Shown in pieces: positions 7,401 through 10,540 of a DNA stretch of 10,540 bases. Every line of letters starts with the position of its first letter. Positions within the stretch are counted from its first letter, which is position 1. Position numbers and translations under genes: made by a program. The notes beneath the pieces are model-generated. The model worked only from the letters and a program-made list of their open reading frames with translations, was not told where the DNA came from and did not search any database. The DNA is taken from the NCBI GenBank assembly GCA_001800515.1, contig MGVN01000050.1, positions 1-10,540 on the forward strand. Reading direction: 5' to 3'. The stretch comes from Elusimicrobia bacterium RIFOXYB2_FULL_49_7. Its GTDB lineage: Bacteria > Fibrobacterota > OXYB2-FULL-49-7.

Positions 7401-8242
7401 GGCGCCAACTCATAGAACCTGTAACCCTTAAACCAGGGGCTGTTATGCCATTTGGAAAAGAATAGTTTGTGTTTAATCGTTGCCGGGACGGAACTTGTGC
7501 GTATGATCTGATTTCTTGTTATTTTAAGCCCGACCCTCTGTGCGATTTTTTCGAAGTCAGTATTGTTTAACTCGATGAAATGCCAGCGGTGAACCCCGCG
7601 TTCGGATGGTTCCCAACCGCATATTTTTGTCGTATCAATGGCAGGTATGGTTATAAAAATTTTTTCCCTGGCCACTCTTTTAAATTCACGAAGGGCTCTT
7701 AACGGGTTTTCCAGATGTTCCAGTGTTTCGAAGCATAGGATATAATCGAAAGATTTGTCAGGGTAATCCAGTTTTTCGGCGTCGCCCAGAACGGCTTCTA
7801 TGCCGGATGATTTCATGTGATCAACCGCTTTCTGTGAAATATTAAGGCCAACCCCTTTCTTATTCAGGTACCTGAATAAGAGATCGCTCGTAGCTCCTAC
7901 GTCCAGGATGCTTTTACCGCCAGGATCATTTGCACCATCCAAAATCAGTTCTATGCGTTTGGCAATAAAATATTTCAACATCAATATCATGCCCTCGCGC
8001 GGTATAAGGTTCCCGGATGAATTAAATACGGCTTCAGGCCCCTCGCCCTTTTGATATATAATTTCCTCATCCCTGATGCCTTCAATTATGGATGAAATGA
8101 AATTGCTTTCGTTATAGAAGCTCATGTTGAGTTCATGAAACATGGATTCGAACTCCAGGGAGTTGTTGGTTAACGGAATCCCTGCCGCCTTCCAGAAAAT
8201 ATTCAATGCCCTGTTTTTAATGCGCCTTATCGCGCTTGTCAT
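7397..8242 (-). CDS. Class I SAM-dependent methyltransferase (Methyltransf_11 type)
   Basis: This 281-residue protein has a Rossmann-type SAM-binding core in its middle. Motif I is ILDVGATSD at residues 112-120, an acidic GD pair at 153-154 marks the adenine-binding region, and FDYILCFETLEHLENP at 165-180 covers motifs II and post-II. A ITIP strand follows at 197-200. About 105 residues precede the core and could form a substrate-binding cap; I do not recognise them. The gene starts 4 bases after the CmoA-like gene, behind an AAGGTG ribosome binding site, and overlaps neuB by ATGA. Inferred role: O- or N-methylation of a sugar in the exported glycan. If the upstream protein really makes carboxy-SAM, this enzyme would be the nearest candidate to use it, but it lacks obvious resemblance to CmoB and that link is speculative. 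Confidence 0.85.
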   Translation of the reverse strand: MTSAIRRIKNRALNIFWKAAGIPLTNNSLEFESMFHELNMSFYNESNFISSIIEGIRDEEIIYQKGEGPEAVFNSSGNLIPREGMILMLKYFIAKRIELILDGANDPGGKSILDVGATSDLLFRYLNKKGVGLNISQKAVDHMKSSGIEAVLGDAEKLDYPDKSFDYILCFETLEHLENPLRALREFKRVAREKIFITIPAIDTTKICGWEPSERGVHRWHFIELNNTDFEKIAQRVGLKITRNQIIRTSSVPATIKHKLFFSKWHNSPWFKGYRFYELAP

Positions 8243-8246
8243 GATT

Positions 8247-9005
8247 TTACACCTTGACCGCTATGAGTCCTGCAAAATTATACCATTTAAAGAACATGTC
8301 AACCGCACCGAACCCGTTTCTTTTCAGCAGAGCGATATTTTCATCTATTGTATACGGGACAAGTACATTTTCCAATGCTTCGCGTTTCTGTGCAATCTCA
8401 AGTTTGGAATAACCTTTCCTTTCTTTAAATTCATAATAAAGATTGATGAACAATCTGTTCAGCATTGAATTATCCGACAATATTTTTTCAATAATAATAA
8501 GACATCCGCCTTTCTTAAGATTATTGTATATATTCCGGATCAGGGTATCCCTGTGTAAAGGCCTTACAAATTGCAGGGTAAGATTCATTATAAATACGTC
8601 AGCTTCCGAAAACTGGACATGCCCGTTTAAATCGCCTCCGATAAATTTGCATTTATGCCGGATACGGCACTGTTTTAATTTGTGCCTTGCTTTTTCCAGC
8701 ATTGCTTCGGAATTGTCCAGTCCAAACAGGGTGACATTTTTCCTGTTGATGTTTTTTCCGAGCATCAGCATAGTCGTTCCTGTGGAACAGCCCAAGTCAT
8801 AAATTACGGCGTTGTCAGAAACGTGAGCGGAAGCAAGCTCCGTTATCATGTATTGTACTTCTTCATAAAATGGGACGCTGCGGCTCAGCATATCGTCAAA
8901 CACTGCGGCCGTCGTATCCCCGAAATCGAAATTACTCACCCTTTCCATAGGTGAGGCGAAAATGTTATCTTTCCTGCTTCTGGCTGCTGCCGGTTTTTTT
9001 GTCAT
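8247..9005 (-). CDS. cmoA: CmoA-like protein (carboxy-S-adenosylmethionine synthase homologue) in a glycan operon
   Basis: From memory of E. coli CmoA, similarity runs the full length. Shared elements are the N-terminal DNIFASP segment (13-19), FDDML-RSVPFY at 36-47, SAM motif I YDLGCSTG at 69-76, LDNSEAML at 96-103, NLTLQF at 141-146, GYSKLEIAQKR at 198-208 followed by ALENV, and a final NFAGLIAVKV. R208 aligns with the arginine (Arg199 in E. coli, as I recall) that holds the carboxylate of carboxy-SAM. CmoA makes carboxy-SAM from SAM and prephenate for the tRNA wobble modifier CmoB, but no cmoB is present here. The ATG adds about eight residues to the E. coli start and lies within wzt (41-base overlap), preceded by GGGAG at 10 bases. 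It may supply carboxy-SAM for glycan carboxymethylation, be an ordinary methyltransferase derived from CmoA, or be a displaced housekeeping cmoA. Confidence 0.87.
   Translation of the reverse strand: MTKKPAAARSRKDNIFASPMERVSNFDFGDTTAAVFDDMLSRSVPFYEEVQYMITELASAHVSDNAVIYDLGCSTGTTMLMLGKNINRKNVTLFGLDNSEAMLEKARHKLKQCRIRHKCKFIGGDLNGHVQFSEADVFIMNLTLQFVRPLHRDTLIRNIYNNLKKGGCLIIIEKILSDNSMLNRLFINLYYEFKERKGYSKLEIAQKREALENVLVPYTIDENIALLKRNGFGAVDMFFKWYNFAGLIAVKV
8250..8255 (-). promoter_or_regulatory. Ribosome binding site for the second methyltransferase
   Basis: AAGGTG on the minus strand sits 7 bases before the ATG at 8242 and overlaps the last codons of the CmoA-like gene. It is the best Shine-Dalgarno match in the window and fixes this start well. 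Confidence 0.6.
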
Positions 9006-10260
9006 CGTTCTTATACTCCCATGTATGCGGAACAGTTATTATCCCGCGGGTATATTCATGAAAATAAACTTCCTTTGACACCGGTTCGCTTCTAACGTCG
9101 AAGCTTTTTATCGCGATATGGCGGTATATTTTGCCGATCATCATTTCCGGAACTACGTTTATGTTAAGCTGGTATGTTCCTTCCGCCAGGGGTATTTTAT
9201 TGAACCTGCATACTACGGTTCCCGTACCTGCGAATATGTGATCTCTGTTGATTCCGTCGAGCAGCATACACGCGCCAAAGATCACTCCGGCGGTTGGCAG
9301 TGATATTGTTATTCTGAAAGATATTTTCCCAAGCTCTTTTGCGGCTACATAGTTGCATTGGACAACCAAATCGTCATTGTAATTGAAAACATCTTTTTCA
9401 TTACCGTATCCGTCGTAAAGCCGTACTTTTTCCATGTATAAATCCCCCGTGGCTGTAATTGACCGGTCGGTAACATTTACATTTCCCCCGCCCGATGATT
9501 CCCTTAGGGATACATTTGAATATTCCCTTATTACCTCCTGGGCCTGGCCGTACTTCCTCGATTTACCTTTATTAAGCCAAAGCGCTGCATCGCACATCCT
9601 GCTCAATGACAAAAGGCTGTGTGAAACGATAATAATACTGCAGTTGTCTTTTATCTTGAGGATCCGTTCGTAGGATTTATTCTGAAACTTGATGTCGCCT
9701 ACCGCCAGAACTTCATCTATAAGCAGTATGTCAGGTTCAGCGTGGATGGCTATGGCGAAGCCGAGACGGACGTACATGCCGCTTGAATAGTATTTAACCG
9801 GGGAATCAAGGAAATCGCCTATGCCGGAGAAATCAACTATTGCGTCGAATTTTTTGTCAATTTCTTTTTTGCTCATGCCGAGAATGGCGCCGTTGACGTA
9901 AATATTTTCCCTCCCGGTCAGCATGGGATGGAAACCGGCGCCTACCTCTATCAGTGCGCCTATCCTGCCGTTTATTTCTATCGAGCCTTTGTCCGGCCTG
10001 AAAATGCCGTTGAGCAATTTGAGCAGGGTTGATTTGCCCGAACCGTTCGGGCCGATGATCCCCAGGGTTTCTCCTTTTTTTAATTCAAATGAAACATCAT
10101 CTAATGCCCAAAATTCATCTTTTCTCAGATTTCCGGAATTTGCGGGGAGGCCGAACATGTCGCGGCCGATATCGTATATGCCGTACGCCATTGACCGGCG
10201 CAGGTCTTTGCAGAATTTCTTTGAAATGTTTTGAGTTATGACTGACGGTTCGTTTGCCAT
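8965..10260 (-). CDS. wzt: Wzt-type polysaccharide ABC transporter ATP-binding protein with C-terminal glycan-binding domain
   Basis: The ATPase half shows Walker A GPNGSGKST at residues 70-78, the signature YSSGM at 158-162, Walker B ILLIDE at 178-183 and the switch histidine H214. The segment at 94-120 (IEINGRIGALIEVGAGFHP and following) is characteristic of the teichoic-acid/O-antigen exporter subfamily. From about residue 260 a beta-rich C-terminal domain follows, ending near HTWEY (412-416). This matches Wzt_C, the carbohydrate-binding module that in E. coli O9a-type systems recognises a modified non-reducing end. At 431 residues it has the length of a two-domain Wzt. With the Wzm permease it would export a completed undecaprenyl-linked glycan across the inner membrane. 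It starts 4 bases after the permease, behind a GGAAAGA element. The last 41 bases also encode the start of the CmoA-like gene, so the tail sequence is constrained in two frames. Confidence 0.95.
   Translation of the reverse strand: MANEPSVITQNISKKFCKDLRRSMAYGIYDIGRDMFGLPANSGNLRKDEFWALDDVSFELKKGETLGIIGPNGSGKSTLLKLLNGIFRPDKGSIEINGRIGALIEVGAGFHPMLTGRENIYVNGAILGMSKKEIDKKFDAIVDFSGIGDFLDSPVKYYSSGMYVRLGFAIAIHAEPDILLIDEVLAVGDIKFQNKSYERILKIKDNCSIIIVSHSLLSLSRMCDAALWLNKGKSRKYGQAQEVIREYSNVSLRESSGGGNVNVTDRSITATGDLYMEKVRLYDGYGNEKDVFNYNDDLVVQCNYVAAKELGKISFRITISLPTAGVIFGACMLLDGINRDHIFAGTGTVVCRFNKIPLAEGTYQLNINVVPEMMIGKIYRHIAIKSFDVRSEPVSKEVYFHEYTRGIITVPHTWEYKNDDKKTGSSQKQER
9016..9020 (-). promoter_or_regulatory. 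Ribosome binding site for the CmoA-like gene, inside wzt
   Basis: The minus strand reads GGGAG, with 10 bases to the ATG at 9005. It lies within the coding sequence of the wzt tail and supports the start that creates the 41-base overlap. The next in-frame ATG is at residue 20 and would remove the conserved DNIFASP segment. Confidence 0.5.
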
Positions 10261-10264
10261 GCGT

Positions 10265-10540
10265 TTATGCTCTTTCCGCCATGCGGGGTTCTACTATGTG
10301 AAACACACGCCATCCTGCAAGGAAAATTACCGCGGAAAGTACGGACGCGATTATATAATAATCAAAACGCGGAACCGAGCCGGTCAGCAGCATGTCCCTG
10401 GGCGCGCCGATGAGTATGGCTAAAGGATTAATTTCGTTTATTTTCGCCATGGCGCCATTGGAAACAGGGATGTACAGCACTGGTGTAAGAAATAGAAGAA
10501 TCGTCGTTGCAAGCACAATGATATTCTGCATATCGCGCAA
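10265..10540 (-). CDS. wzm: Wzm-type ABC-2 polysaccharide export permease, C-terminal fragment (cut by right window edge)
   Basis: Ninety-one codons plus a TAA stop enter from the right edge. The first complete codon is TTG and is an internal leucine, not a start. The fragment begins with RDMQNI, the conserved stretch before the fifth transmembrane helix of ABC-2 exporters, followed by a hydrophobic helix ending in FLTPVLYIP. A periplasmic loop contains NPLAILIGAPRDMLL, and a last hydrophobic helix (about residues 61-80) ends in a short cytoplasmic tail. This pattern is typical of Wzm/KpsM-like permeases. It lies directly upstream of wzt with a 4-base gap, so the two form the usual permease-ATPase pair. 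Most of the protein and any upstream promoter lie outside the window. Confidence 0.9.
   Translation of the reverse strand: MRDMQNIIVLATTILLFLTPVLYIPVSNGAMAKINEINPLAILIGAPRDMLLTGSVPRFDYYIIASVLSAVIFLAGWRVFHIVEPRMAERA
10271..10277 (-). promoter_or_regulatory. Ribosome binding site for wzt
   Basis: The minus strand reads GGAAAGA here, with 10 bases to the wzt ATG at 10260. The site lies inside the last codons of the permease gene. It supports the chosen wzt start. Confidence 0.5.

Noticed and set aside
7216..7413. Alternative ATG frame covering the neuB start
   Set aside because: It is out of frame with a conserved NeuB barrel and shows no family resemblance. The ATG at 7400 with the ATGA overlap is better.
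1..10540. Promoters, terminators, tRNA or rRNA genes, insertion sequences, CRISPR arrays
   Set aside because: No intergenic gap exceeds 7 bases and I saw no direct or inverted repeat arrays, so there is no room or signal for these.

Overview
The window is a fragment of a surface-glycan (O-antigen, capsule or similar) biosynthesis and export locus from a Gram-negative-type bacterium. All twelve recognisable genes lie on the minus strand, so transcription runs from high to low coordinates. The genes overlap by 1 to 41 bases or are separated by at most 7 bases. No intergenic space is large enough for a promoter or terminator, so this looks like the interior of one long operon that continues off both ends. 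The Gram-negative assignment rests on the Wzm/Wzt-type ABC exporter, including the C-terminal glycan-binding half of Wzt, and on a CmoA homologue. Base composition is moderate (mid-40s percent G+C by eye). The lineage cannot be fixed from sequence alone; an environmental or uncultured phylum is possible.

Layout in transcription order: (1) C-terminal fragment of the Wzm-type ABC-2 permease, cut by the right edge; (2) wzt, the ATPase with a glycan-recognition domain; (3) a CmoA (carboxy-SAM synthase) homologue starting inside the end of wzt; (4) a second class I SAM-dependent methyltransferase; (5) a NeuB-type nonulosonate synthase without the usual C-terminal SAF/antifreeze-like domain; (6) a NeuC-type hydrolysing UDP-GlcNAc 2-epimerase; (7) a formyltransferase; (8) a cytoplasmic CE4/NodB-type deacetylase; (9) a NeuA-type CMP-nonulosonate cytidylyltransferase; (10) a GT-B-like surface carbohydrate biosynthesis protein; (11) a GT2 glycosyltransferase; (12) the N-terminal two-thirds or so of a GT4 glycosyltransferase, cut by the left edge.

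Read together, neuC, neuB and neuA give the core route to a CMP-activated nine-carbon acidic sugar (sialic, legionaminic or a relative; the window cannot say which). The deacetylase and formyltransferase sit between neuC and neuA and could exchange an N-acetyl for an N-formyl group. The three glycosyltransferase-like proteins would assemble the glycan, the two SAM enzymes could modify or cap it, and Wzm/Wzt would export it.

The two most unusual elements are the CmoA homologue, which keeps the family's signature motifs but is embedded in a glycan operon instead of with cmoB, and the SAF-less NeuB, which also carries Asp at the two positions where the meningococcal enzyme has its active-site Glu residues. 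No RNA genes, mobile elements, CRISPR arrays or repeats were seen.
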